Of a stretch of DNA of 9,335 nucleotides, positions 1 to 6,540 are shown piece by piece (position 1 is the stretch's first letter; each line of letters starts with the position of its first letter). The notes beneath the pieces are model-generated. The model was given only the letters and a program-made list of their open reading frames with translations. It did no database searches and was not told the origin of the DNA. Source of the DNA: Bacteroides sp. (GTDB taxonomy: Bacteria; Bacteroidota; Bacteroidia; Bacteroidales; Bacteroidaceae); the NCBI GenBank assembly GCA_030151635.1, contig JASLDF010000242.1:1-9335 (forward strand). Reading direction: 5' to 3'. The translations under genes and the position numbers were made by a program.

Positions 1-2
1 AT

Positions 3-278
3 TACGATGATTACAAATATAGTTTAAAAGGTAACAAACTAACACTTATAAACGAAAGTGATGAAGAAGGTGAAATGGATGAAGTAATTGATTTTGGAGT
101 TTCCCTTGCAAACAATAAATTAACGATAACTGACCTTAATCCTAAAAAAACATTCGATAACGAATTGGATGAATACATCTATGAGTATAATAATCAAGAG
201 GGTGTAACCGAAAAAATAGATGAAGAAAAAATTAAGGTAGAAAAAGCAACTTTTATTAAAGTACTTAGTAAAAAATAA
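3..278 (+). CDS. C-terminal end of a probable lipocalin-like protein (5' truncated)
   Basis: The reading frame is open from the window edge, so the gene starts outside the window and the ATG at 75 is probably internal. Ninety-one residues are visible before the TAA at 276-278. Two similar short units, YSLKGNKLTLIN and VSLANNKLTITDLN, alternate with acidic linkers. This 'x-L-x-N-N-K-L-T-I' pattern is typical of antiparallel beta strands in small Bacteroidota lipocalin-like proteins, which are usually exported lipoproteins of about 130-170 residues. The signal peptide and any lipobox would be upstream and cannot be checked. The tail is rich in Lys and Glu. A strong terminator follows directly, so this is the last gene of its transcript, convergent with the kinase gene. 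The coding call is firm; the lipocalin assignment rests on the strand pattern only, and no ligand or role can be stated. Confidence 0.6.
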   Translation, partial: YDDYKYSLKGNKLTLINESDEEGEMDEVIDFGVSLANNKLTITDLNPKKTFDNELDEYIYEYNNQEGVTEKIDEEKIKVEKATFIKVLSKK

Positions 279-303
279 ATAAGAACCTTCTTTTCTTATT
301 CAG

Positions 304-345
304 ACTCAGCCCATTTATAAAGTAATAAATAGGCTGAGTTTTTTT
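304..345 (+). terminator. Rho-independent terminator after the lipocalin-like gene
   Basis: The arms 304-318 and 325-339 pair over 15 positions with a single C-A mismatch (312/331) and a 6-nt loop. They start with ACTCAGCC and end with GGCTGAGT. A run of seven T (339-345) follows on the plus strand, then ATTTT. A weaker AT-rich hairpin (278-285 with 293-300, 8 bp, 7-nt loop) lies just upstream. On the minus strand the same stem is not followed by a T-run, so it should act mainly on plus-strand transcripts, although it sits right behind the convergent kinase gene. Confidence 0.85.
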
Positions 346-349
346 ATTT

Positions 350-916
350 TCATTGGGGAGTGTGAATAGTTTGCAGAATAGAATCTATCCTACTGGCTAA
401 TTCCTCCAGACTCCCATTATTTACCAAATGATAATCGGCCAAAGCGATGGGTCCACCTTTGTCGTGTCGCTCAATTTCTTTTCGGTCTCGTTCATCAACT
501 TCGCTGGCCGTTAATGAACGAAATGGACGATGGCGAAGGCGTTTATACCGAATCGCTTTATCTGCGTGTACAGCAATGCAGAGAAGCATATTCCCATACT
601 CTTTCTTTAAGATATCGAACTCCGTCAGGCTGTACAAACCATCAAGAAGGATAATCGCATCTGGATTGCTTATAGATTTCAACTTCCGTATCGTCAAATG
701 AGCCAATACGCCCTCTCCTCCTTGCTCACGCATCACTTGTCGAACCGCCTTCACATTAAAGGCAGTATTCTCTAATTGTCGCAAATTCAGTTCTTCTTGC
801 ACAAAATCACCGAAGTATATTTCATGGATAGTGCCACTCAATATCCCTTTAATTAAATTGGTAACAGTACTTTTACCAGTGCCACACATGCCAAGAATTG
901 CAATAATTTGTTTCAT
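350..916 (-). CDS. P-loop nucleotide kinase, UPF0200 / dephospho-CoA kinase-like
   Basis: A cytoplasmic 188-residue protein. Residues 9-17 form a Walker A loop, GMCGTGKST. Residues 34-41 (YFGDFVQE) match the FGD-x-V-x-E segment after the first helix that is seen in UPF0200-type kinases. LLDGLYS (91-97) ends the strand carrying the acidic residue D92. Residues 120-151 are rich in Arg and Lys and resemble a lid (RYKRLRHR, then ERDRKEIERH). The C-terminal LADYHLVNNGSLEEL (159-173) is the conserved end of dephospho-CoA kinase-like proteins. The layout therefore points to a kinase transferring phosphate from ATP to a nucleotide or a similar small molecule; the acceptor cannot be read from the sequence. 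It is not a classic CoaE, whose P-loop is GGIGSGKS. The ATG at 914-916 has no clear Shine-Dalgarno sequence, which is common in Bacteroidota. The gene lies 42 nt downstream of the HNH gene with no terminator between them, so co-transcription is likely. Confidence 0.82.
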   Translation of the reverse strand: MKQIIAILGMCGTGKSTVTNLIKGILSGTIHEIYFGDFVQEELNLRQLENTAFNVKAVRQVMREQGGEGVLAHLTIRKLKSISNPDAIILLDGLYSLTEFDILKKEYGNMLLCIAVHADKAIRYKRLRHRPFRSLTASEVDERDRKEIERHDKGGPIALADYHLVNNGSLEELASRIDSILQTIHTPQ

Positions 917-958
917 ATTTGAGGGAAAGATGGGTTTAAATTTAAAGACTATTTGATT

Positions 959-1675
959 TTAAGGCTGATTATGCTGCAGTGCATTCATTAAATTCTGTAG
1001 CTCTTGTAGGGTATACGGTGGTGTTCTTCGATGTAACATTGCATGGCAATTTGGACAAACGGGGCGTAAGTCATTTTCGGGATCAACTTTTTGGTCTTCT
1101 CCAATGCTTGATAACTCTTCTAAGTGATGAACATGTATGAAGCCTTCTCCAATTTCTCCGTAAACCTGTGCAAAATTGAAACCACAAACACAACAAGTAC
1201 ACCCTTGTAATTCAATACACTCACGACGTGCTTTAATATTGCGGTTATACGTATTCACTGTGATTGTTTTCTTTGAACCCTCATAGAGGTCATCTCCATT
1301 ATAAGCTGGCTTATGAGGCTCTTCATTAGGTTTAATTTCTTTATTAATCGGAATTAAATAATCCGAGGAAGCAACGGTGTTACCAATTCCTTTTGCTTTA
1401 AGAAAATCTATAAGTTCTCGAATAGCCGAAGAATAGTAACGGCTCTCTCCATAGGATGGTGCTCCTGGATAGTGGTACTTACCATTTGGATCTGTCTGAT
1501 GCTGCTTTAAATCAACATACAAATCTTGTAGATTGTCCAAATCTCTCTCTTGAAATAAATCCCTTCCTAAAATTTCAGATAGAATTTCAATCGCTCGGAC
1601 ATAGGAATTTGCTTTCTGTGATTTCGGTTTATCTGGATTTCGCAATCTCTTTTTATATTCGTCTTTAATATTCAT
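959..1675 (-). CDS. HNH endonuclease of McrA type with a helical N-terminal region
   Basis: A 238-residue protein without signal peptide or membrane segment, expected in the cytoplasm. The C-terminal part (about 143-218) is a complete HNH nuclease domain. Cys161 and Cys164 (CCVC) and Cys207 and Cys210 (CPNC) are positioned as zinc ligands. HVHH (181-184) holds the catalytic histidine. DPENDLRPVC (198-207), His211 and His215 complete the beta-beta-alpha-metal fold. The segment VYGEIGEGFIHVHHL is typical of McrA-like nucleases that cut modified or foreign DNA. The N-terminal 95 residues are predicted helical, with a YYSSAIRELIDFL segment (80-92) seen in other restriction-type proteins and resembling helical DNA-binding bundles; I cannot assign a named domain. 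Residues 95-140 look like a flexible linker. The start is supported by GGAG five bases upstream. No methyltransferase is in the window, so a stand-alone, modification-dependent role is more likely than a classical restriction-modification pair. Target and role in defence are inferred. Confidence 0.88.
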   Translation of the reverse strand: MNIKDEYKKRLRNPDKPKSQKANSYVRAIEILSEILGRDLFQERDLDNLQDLYVDLKQHQTDPNGKYHYPGAPSYGESRYYSSAIRELIDFLKAKGIGNTVASSDYLIPINKEIKPNEEPHKPAYNGDDLYEGSKKTITVNTYNRNIKARRECIELQGCTCCVCGFNFAQVYGEIGEGFIHVHHLEELSSIGEDQKVDPENDLRPVCPNCHAMLHRRTPPYTLQELQNLMNALQHNQP

Positions 1676-1680
1676 ACCAA

Positions 1681-1684
1681 CTCC
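1681..1684 (-). promoter_or_regulatory. Shine-Dalgarno-like GGAG of the HNH gene
   Basis: On the minus strand GGAG lies five bases before the ATG at 1673-1675. It supports this start and stands out because the other genes in the window lack a clear ribosome binding sequence. Confidence 0.6.
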
Positions 1685-1706
1685 GTATTTAGTTTTCTTT
1701 TCAATT

Positions 1707-1714
1707 TAAATATA
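1707..1714 (-). promoter_or_regulatory. Possible -7 element of an HNH-gene promoter
   Basis: The minus strand reads TATATTTA, one base away from the Bacteroidota -7 consensus TAnnTTTG. No TTTG or TTG is seen at the expected -33 distance; that position is occupied by a G-rich tract. The HNH gene needs its own promoter because a strong terminator separates it from the operon upstream, but this exact site is a weak call. Confidence 0.25.
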
Positions 1715-1722
1715 CAATTAAT

Positions 1723-1745
1723 CCCCAACTCTCCCACCCCCAACC
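1723..1745 (-). other. G-rich tract with possible quadruplex-forming potential
   Basis: On the minus strand, between the susD terminator and the HNH gene, four G-runs (GG, GGGGG, GGG, GGGG) occur within 23 bases, separated by TT, T and AGAGTT. A two-layer quadruplex could form; a three-layer one could not, because the first run has only two G. The tract contrasts with the AT-rich surroundings and lies just upstream of the possible -7 element. No function is established. Confidence 0.35.
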
Positions 1746-1749
1746 ACAC

Positions 1750-1791
1750 AAAAAAACGGTGGATAGAAAGTTTCCTTCCTGCCCACCGTTT
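1750..1791 (-). terminator. Rho-independent terminator of the protease-susCD operon
   Basis: Read on the minus strand, AAACGGTGG (1791-1783) pairs with CCACCGTTT (1762-1754) over nine perfect base pairs. The inner segment can extend the stem with AGGAAG against CTTTCT (one mismatch, 4-nt loop at 1771-1774). A run of seven T (1756-1750) follows the hairpin. It lies 30 nt after the susD stop codon and so closes the operon. In the other direction only TTT follows, so activity on plus-strand transcripts should be poor. Confidence 0.9.
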
Positions 1792-1821
1792 ATATCGTGT
1801 TCTCTACTTAACGTTTTCGAA

Positions 1822-3186
1822 TTAGTTCAATAGATTTGGATTTGCACTGGTTGCCTCTTTTGGAATTGGCATTGCATAACGTGCATCATCCTTGTTAAGT
1901 GTATAGGTTTTATCGCCTATCACCTTCACAATCTCAGGACGAGTGGTGCGACGAAGATCGAACCAACGGTGTCCTTCAAATGCCAATTCACGTGCACGTT
2001 CTAGGTAGATGTATTCTAATAAGTCCGCATCCTTTAGGCTTTGTAATTCTTGTTCCACACGTTTTGCACCATCAGTGGTATAGCGTTTTGCAGCCAGTTG
2101 GTTGATGTATGCTTTCGCTTCGTCAACCTTACCCAATTGAGCAGCAGCTTCGGCAGCAGTCAAAACAAACTCGCCCAAACGGAAAGTTGTTTTATACTCC
2201 ATTGCTCCCCCCTTAATGGTTTGAATGTCTTTCGGCTTATCCTCTGGCTTAGGATTTTTATTCTCAAGCTCTTTGAAGTAGACCGACATACGCTTATCAT
2301 CTTTACCATACCATTTCTTAGCAATGGCAGATAGACGGGAAGCTTTCGATACGTTCAATGAAATGACTGGTTCAAAAGCCACAATATTCTCCGAAGAGGT
2401 GTAGTGGTTTGGAGCAATCACATTTTCAGCATTGAAATCGACCAATACATAACCTGCATCAATCACGTTTTTCGCTGCTTTGTATGCTTGTTCCCATTTG
2501 CCCATGTAAAGACTGATACGAGCATCAAAGGCATCAACAGATGTTCTATTGAAACGATATGAGAAAGAAGACTCCCAACGTTCTCTGTTCACCAATTTAC
2601 GAGCCGAAGCAATATCACTTACAATGGCATTGTAAATTGTCCCTACTTGATCACGTCCACGCACTTTTTCAATGTCGCTATCTAAAACCAAAGGAACAGC
2701 TTTACTGGTTGCCCCACCTTCCATGGTGTATGGCAAGCCGTAAAGGTTAACCAGCAAATAGTGCATATAGGCACGAAGCAAGTATGCCTCGCCCACCAAC
2801 TGGTCAATATCTGCTTGAGTTGCATTTGCCACTAGTTCAATTTTACTGTGGTTTTCGATGACTTGATTTGCTGTATAAATGATGGTATAGAACTGTTTCC
2901 AGCTAAACTCCTTCTTTGAATTTAGTGTAGATGCATCATCCCAAATTTCCAGATAGCCGTAGCTATTTTTCTCGTAAGATACGTCAACCACTTCCATTTC
3001 ATCAGCACGGAAACTTACGTCCCCTCTATCCGATGGTGTAGTTTGGTAGGCTCTTGCCAATAGTGCACGATATTCATCAACATTTGTTGGAATTACTTTC
3101 CCTACGGGTTTGATGTCTAGAAAGTCGTTACACGACGACACCACCACAGCCAAAAGACAAAGTAATATTAAATTATATTTCTTCAT
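1822..3186 (-). CDS. SusD/RagB-like outer-membrane nutrient-binding lipoprotein
   Basis: A surface lipoprotein that captures the ligand and closes like a lid over the SusC barrel. From the ATG at 3184-3186 it has 454 residues, slightly short for the family (commonly 500-600). The frame also allows a GTG at 3195, but ATG gives the better signal peptide: MKK, a hydrophobic stretch, and the lipobox VSSC with Cys19 as lipidation site. The mature start CNDFLDIKP is typical of SusD proteins. The N-terminal SusD-like helical repeat region includes GEAYLLRAYMHYLLVNLYG (about 132-150). The C-terminal SusD/RagB domain contains YLERARELAFEGHRWFDLRR (about 394-413), the family signature, and ends with PIPKEATSANPNLLN. 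It starts 12 nt after the susC stop and is last in the operon. The ligand cannot be read from the sequence; the protease in the operon suggests peptide, as for RagB of Porphyromonas gingivalis. Confidence 0.95.
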   Translation of the reverse strand: MKKYNLILLCLLAVVVSSCNDFLDIKPVGKVIPTNVDEYRALLARAYQTTPSDRGDVSFRADEMEVVDVSYEKNSYGYLEIWDDASTLNSKKEFSWKQFYTIIYTANQVIENHSKIELVANATQADIDQLVGEAYLLRAYMHYLLVNLYGLPYTMEGGATSKAVPLVLDSDIEKVRGRDQVGTIYNAIVSDIASARKLVNRERWESSFSYRFNRTSVDAFDARISLYMGKWEQAYKAAKNVIDAGYVLVDFNAENVIAPNHYTSSENIVAFEPVISLNVSKASRLSAIAKKWYGKDDKRMSVYFKELENKNPKPEDKPKDIQTIKGGAMEYKTTFRLGEFVLTAAEAAAQLGKVDEAKAYINQLAAKRYTTDGAKRVEQELQSLKDADLLEYIYLERARELAFEGHRWFDLRRTTRPEIVKVIGDKTYTLNKDDARYAMPIPKEATSANPNLLN

Positions 3187-3198
3187 GTTGTACACGTT

Positions 3199-6100
3199 TT
3201 AAAAAGATAAATTCAAATTGAACGTTACCGATTTTGGAATTGGAGAAGCGTACATATTATCCATTGACTCTGGGTCTAGGAAATTCTTATAACTTGCTCC
3301 AAACACCAATAAATTACGTCCTTCAAGCGCAACAGTAGCCGAGTTGATGCCTACTTTTTTCAAGAAGGTATTGGGTACATTATACGCCAAACGAATATTT
3401 TGAAGACGCATGAACGCCAATTTCTTCACCCAGATATCTAAGTTATTATAGATGTCTTTGTTTGAAGAATACCAGTTGTGTTCCAACGGACGGTCTGCTT
3501 GCGAAGCCAAAGCTGGCAAGCTAGAGTTTGCATTCTCTGGTGTCCAACGGTTCAATACATCTTTATTCTGATTCCATCCGCCATCAATATCAATGATATC
3601 GTATGATGGAGAGGTGCGAACTTTTCCACCAAAAGTGTAAGACAAATTGAATGACAGCTCCCACTCTTTGTAGTTAAACGTATTGATGATACCACCCGAG
3701 TAAGGAGCATCTTTCGTACCTAGATAAGACATGAACTCACGCTCTTCTTTCGGAGTTACATCCGAAGTAGCCAAGCCAATGCCCCACTCGTCTTTCAACT
3801 GATACAATTCTACCAACGTTACTTTTTCGCCCTCTTTTGTCAAGAACAATGGATAACCCTCATCATCCAAACCTGCTGTTTTGTATCCGAAGATAGCACC
3901 CACAGGATAGCCTTCACGACTTGGAACTTTCGAGTTATCAGCAACCACCTCGCGCAGAACTTTATTATCGTTGTACGAGAAGTTGAAGTTTGTGCCCCAA
4001 GTAAAGTCTTTCGTCACGATGTTACGTGTACCTAAACTTAATTCAATTCCTTTATTCACCATACTTGCCCAGTTAATCGTTGCCGATGTAAATCCTGTTT
4101 CAAGTGGCAACATTTGCAGACCAATCAAGTCTACCCCCTTACGGTAGTAGTAATCGGCACTGAAGTTGATGCGTTGATCAAGTACAGACAAATCGAATCC
4201 GGCATTAACCGAGTGGGTTTTTTCCCAACGCAATTTCGCATTTGGAGCACCATCCAGGTCAATCATGTATTCCGAACCACCTGGCAGAATATTTGCCACA
4301 CGGTACGTACCAATCAAGAATGGAGAGGTATTTTTATCAATGTTACCTTGCAATCCATAAGATAAACGAACCGCTAGGTTATCTAACCAAGAAGATGAAG
4401 CATTGTATAGGAAACGCTCTTGCGAGATTCTCCACAATCCACTTACCGAATATAACGGAAGGTAACGGTATTTCTTTGCAACACCATATAAGTCGGAACC
4501 ATCCATACGGATACTACCACCCAAAGTGTAACGGTTCATCAACGAATAAGACATCGTAGAGAAGAACGACACATAGGCATTCTCTTGGTGAGTCGTATTG
4601 TGTAGTGGCGTGTATTTTGCTTTATCCTCATCGGGGAAGATAATTGGTTTTGTTGTCAATGTTTTACGGTCGTAACCATAACCCGCACCAAAGTCCGAAT
4701 TATTTTCAGATTTACGAAGCTCCGTACCTGCCATTACTTGCAAGTCGTGAATATCGTTCCAACTGTTGCGATACTCCGCCATAGTCTTCCAAGTAACTTG
4801 CGTATTGGTATTATTGTAAGCTTTATGCACCCCACCCTCTGGAATGAAATACTTGTATTCGCCAGTAACTTTATCTTTATACTTACTGTTTTTACGTGTA
4901 TTTCTCATCACAAAAGTTTCGCCATCGGCAACCTCTTCTTTTGATGTTTTATCAAATTGGAAACCCAATTGAGAAGTTACTTTGAAATGATCGTCTAGGC
5001 GGAATTCAAAGTCGAAGATAGACGACAATGAATTGATGCTTTCTTCTTGAAATGAGTTAGCACGCTCTTCCAAAATATTGAAACCTAAATCCACATCGGT
5101 ATTGTTTTGAATATCGAAATCGTAGATGTAGTTTCCTTTATCATCGTAGGGTTTCATGTATGGACTTACACGTCTTGCATACATATTTGCATTGGTGTAT
5201 CCATAGTTTGACGGATAGTTACGGTTGTTTGCTCTACGAGTAGCAAAAATAGAAGCACCCAATTTAAACATATCGTTAATACGGTAGTTTGTTTTACTAA
5301 CCAAGCTAAAACGATTGTTTTTGATGCCACGCATATTTCCATTCTCCTCAAAGAAACCAAACGAGTTGTAGTAAGTTACTTTCTCGCCACCACCCGAAAT
5401 ATTGATGTTGTACTCTTGATTAAACGAGTTTTGGAACAACAATTTATTCCAGTTGGTATTCTGCATTCTCAAATCGTTCAAAGCTGCAGATGCTTCGGGA
5501 GTTAGGGCACTCATACCCTCTTTTTTAAAGGCATCAACCAAGCCATAACGATCAAGGGTACGATAAACACCACCTTTCACCTCACGGTCTTGTTGAACAA
5601 TTCCACTTGATAAAAGTCCCAACTCGAAATCCACTTTCTCGTTGCTGTTCATCAAGTTTAAACGGTTCAAGCTGCGACGTGGAGAGTAAGTTAAACGAGT
5701 AGAAAAGTTTACTCTTGGTTTTCCTTGCTTACCACTTTTAGTCGTAATTACAATTACACCATTTGCCGCACGTGCACCATAAATAGCCGTTGCAGCAGCA
5801 TCTTTCAACACCGTAATATTTTCAATATCGGCAGGATTAATACCTGCAATTGAAGACTGTTTAATGTTTTCAATGTCGTAACTGTTCTCTTGTTTTGGAA
5901 TATCAGTACCCTCCAATGGAATACCATCAAGTACCCAAAGTGGATCTTGCGTACCATTCATCGAAGCCGTACCACGAATACGAATCCTTGCAGGTGCACC
6001 CGGATCACCCGTTGTTGTGCTCACTTGCAAACCAGCAATCTGACCCGCCAAGGCTTGGTCAATACTTTTTGCAGAACCCGTAATCGCATCCGACAATTCT

Positions 6101-6507
6101 ACGGTAGTAACCGCAGCAGTCAGTTTTCTTTTTTCAATGGTTTGATAGCCCGTAACCACAACACCTTCCAACATCTGTGTTGTAGGTTGCAGCACAATGA
6201 CGTACTTATCTTTATTCGCTTGTAACTTTACAACCTGAGTTTCATGACCCAGGTAGCTACAATGAAAACGATCAATTCCCGCTGGAATACTCAACACAAA
6301 GTTGCCATCCACATCAGTTACCGAACCTTGCGTATTGCTAGGAAGTCCTGCTTTTTGCAAATCTTTCGCATCAACAAATACAGTAGCACCAATCAGCATG
6401 AAACCATCCTCAGCCGATGTTACTGTACCTCTAATAATGCGTTCGGCTGCACTTGCCCCAAAGGCAGTGCAGCACAGAACTAAAAATGATAAAATATATT
6501 TTTTCAT
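3199..6507 (-). CDS. SusC/RagA-like TonB-dependent outer-membrane transporter
   Basis: A 1102-residue TonB-linked outer-membrane porin that imports the ligand bound by SusD into the periplasm, powered by TonB-ExbBD. Signal peptide 1-20 ends in GASA before AER. A carboxypeptidase-regulatory-like domain follows (about 23-107), with IRGTVTSAEDG and the strand GSVTDVDGNFVLSIP. It contains a loop of about 15 extra residues (46-60) compared with the usual short GATV...GTVTD spacing. The SusC signature EGVVVTGYQTIEKRKLTAAV spans 114-133. The plug domain (about 138-258) includes RIRIRGT (174-180), DPLWVLDGIPLEG (188-200) and ADIENITVLKDAAATAIYGA (226-245). The remainder is the 22-strand barrel, ending in NLNLSF with a terminal Phe, as expected for assembly by the BAM machinery. 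No frameshift or truncation is seen. It lies between the metalloprotease (33 nt before) and susD (12 nt after). Substrate class is inferred from the protease neighbour. Confidence 0.96.
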   Translation of the reverse strand: MKKYILSFLVLCCTAFGASAAERIIRGTVTSAEDGFMLIGATVFVDAKDLQKAGLPSNTQGSVTDVDGNFVLSIPAGIDRFHCSYLGHETQVVKLQANKDKYVIVLQPTTQMLEGVVVTGYQTIEKRKLTAAVTTVELSDAITGSAKSIDQALAGQIAGLQVSTTTGDPGAPARIRIRGTASMNGTQDPLWVLDGIPLEGTDIPKQENSYDIENIKQSSIAGINPADIENITVLKDAAATAIYGARAANGVIVITTKSGKQGKPRVNFSTRLTYSPRRSLNRLNLMNSNEKVDFELGLLSSGIVQQDREVKGGVYRTLDRYGLVDAFKKEGMSALTPEASAALNDLRMQNTNWNKLLFQNSFNQEYNINISGGGEKVTYYNSFGFFEENGNMRGIKNNRFSLVSKTNYRINDMFKLGASIFATRRANNRNYPSNYGYTNANMYARRVSPYMKPYDDKGNYIYDFDIQNNTDVDLGFNILEERANSFQEESINSLSSIFDFEFRLDDHFKVTSQLGFQFDKTSKEEVADGETFVMRNTRKNSKYKDKVTGEYKYFIPEGGVHKAYNNTNTQVTWKTMAEYRNSWNDIHDLQVMAGTELRKSENNSDFGAGYGYDRKTLTTKPIIFPDEDKAKYTPLHNTTHQENAYVSFFSTMSYSLMNRYTLGGSIRMDGSDLYGVAKKYRYLPLYSVSGLWRISQERFLYNASSSWLDNLAVRLSYGLQGNIDKNTSPFLIGTYRVANILPGGSEYMIDLDGAPNAKLRWEKTHSVNAGFDLSVLDQRINFSADYYYRKGVDLIGLQMLPLETGFTSATINWASMVNKGIELSLGTRNIVTKDFTWGTNFNFSYNDNKVLREVVADNSKVPSREGYPVGAIFGYKTAGLDDEGYPLFLTKEGEKVTLVELYQLKDEWGIGLATSDVTPKEEREFMSYLGTKDAPYSGGIINTFNYKEWELSFNLSYTFGGKVRTSPSYDIIDIDGGWNQNKDVLNRWTPENANSSLPALASQADRPLEHNWYSSNKDIYNNLDIWVKKLAFMRLQNIRLAYNVPNTFLKKVGINSATVALEGRNLLVFGASYKNFLDPESMDNMYASPIPKSVTFNLNLSF

Positions 6508-6540
6508 AAATTTATAATCGCGAATGGATTAATAATCGTC

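Noticed and set aside
350..916. Calling the kinase CoaE (dephospho-CoA kinase).
   Set aside because: The P-loop (GMCGTGKST) and the FGDFVQE segment fit the UPF0200-like group better, so the substrate is left open.
959..1675. HNH gene as a homing endonuclease or remnant of a mobile intron.
   Set aside because: There are no intron-like sequences, repeats or split host gene around it, and the motif set is of the McrA type.
3187..3195. GTG start giving the SusD protein three extra residues (MYN).
   Set aside because: The ATG at 3184-3186 gives a standard MKK signal peptide and lipobox, and leaves a normal 12-nt gap after susC.
5890..6225. A 111-codon plus-strand frame opposite susC, with similar frames elsewhere opposite susC, susD and the protease.
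   Set aside because: They are antisense to well-supported genes, lack family motifs and have composition typical of reverse-frame shadows.
6508..6540. CGATTAT occurring twice between the protease and susC.
   Set aside because: A 7-base direct repeat in 33 AT-rich bases can arise by chance, and there is no hairpin with a T-run to suggest a terminator or operator.
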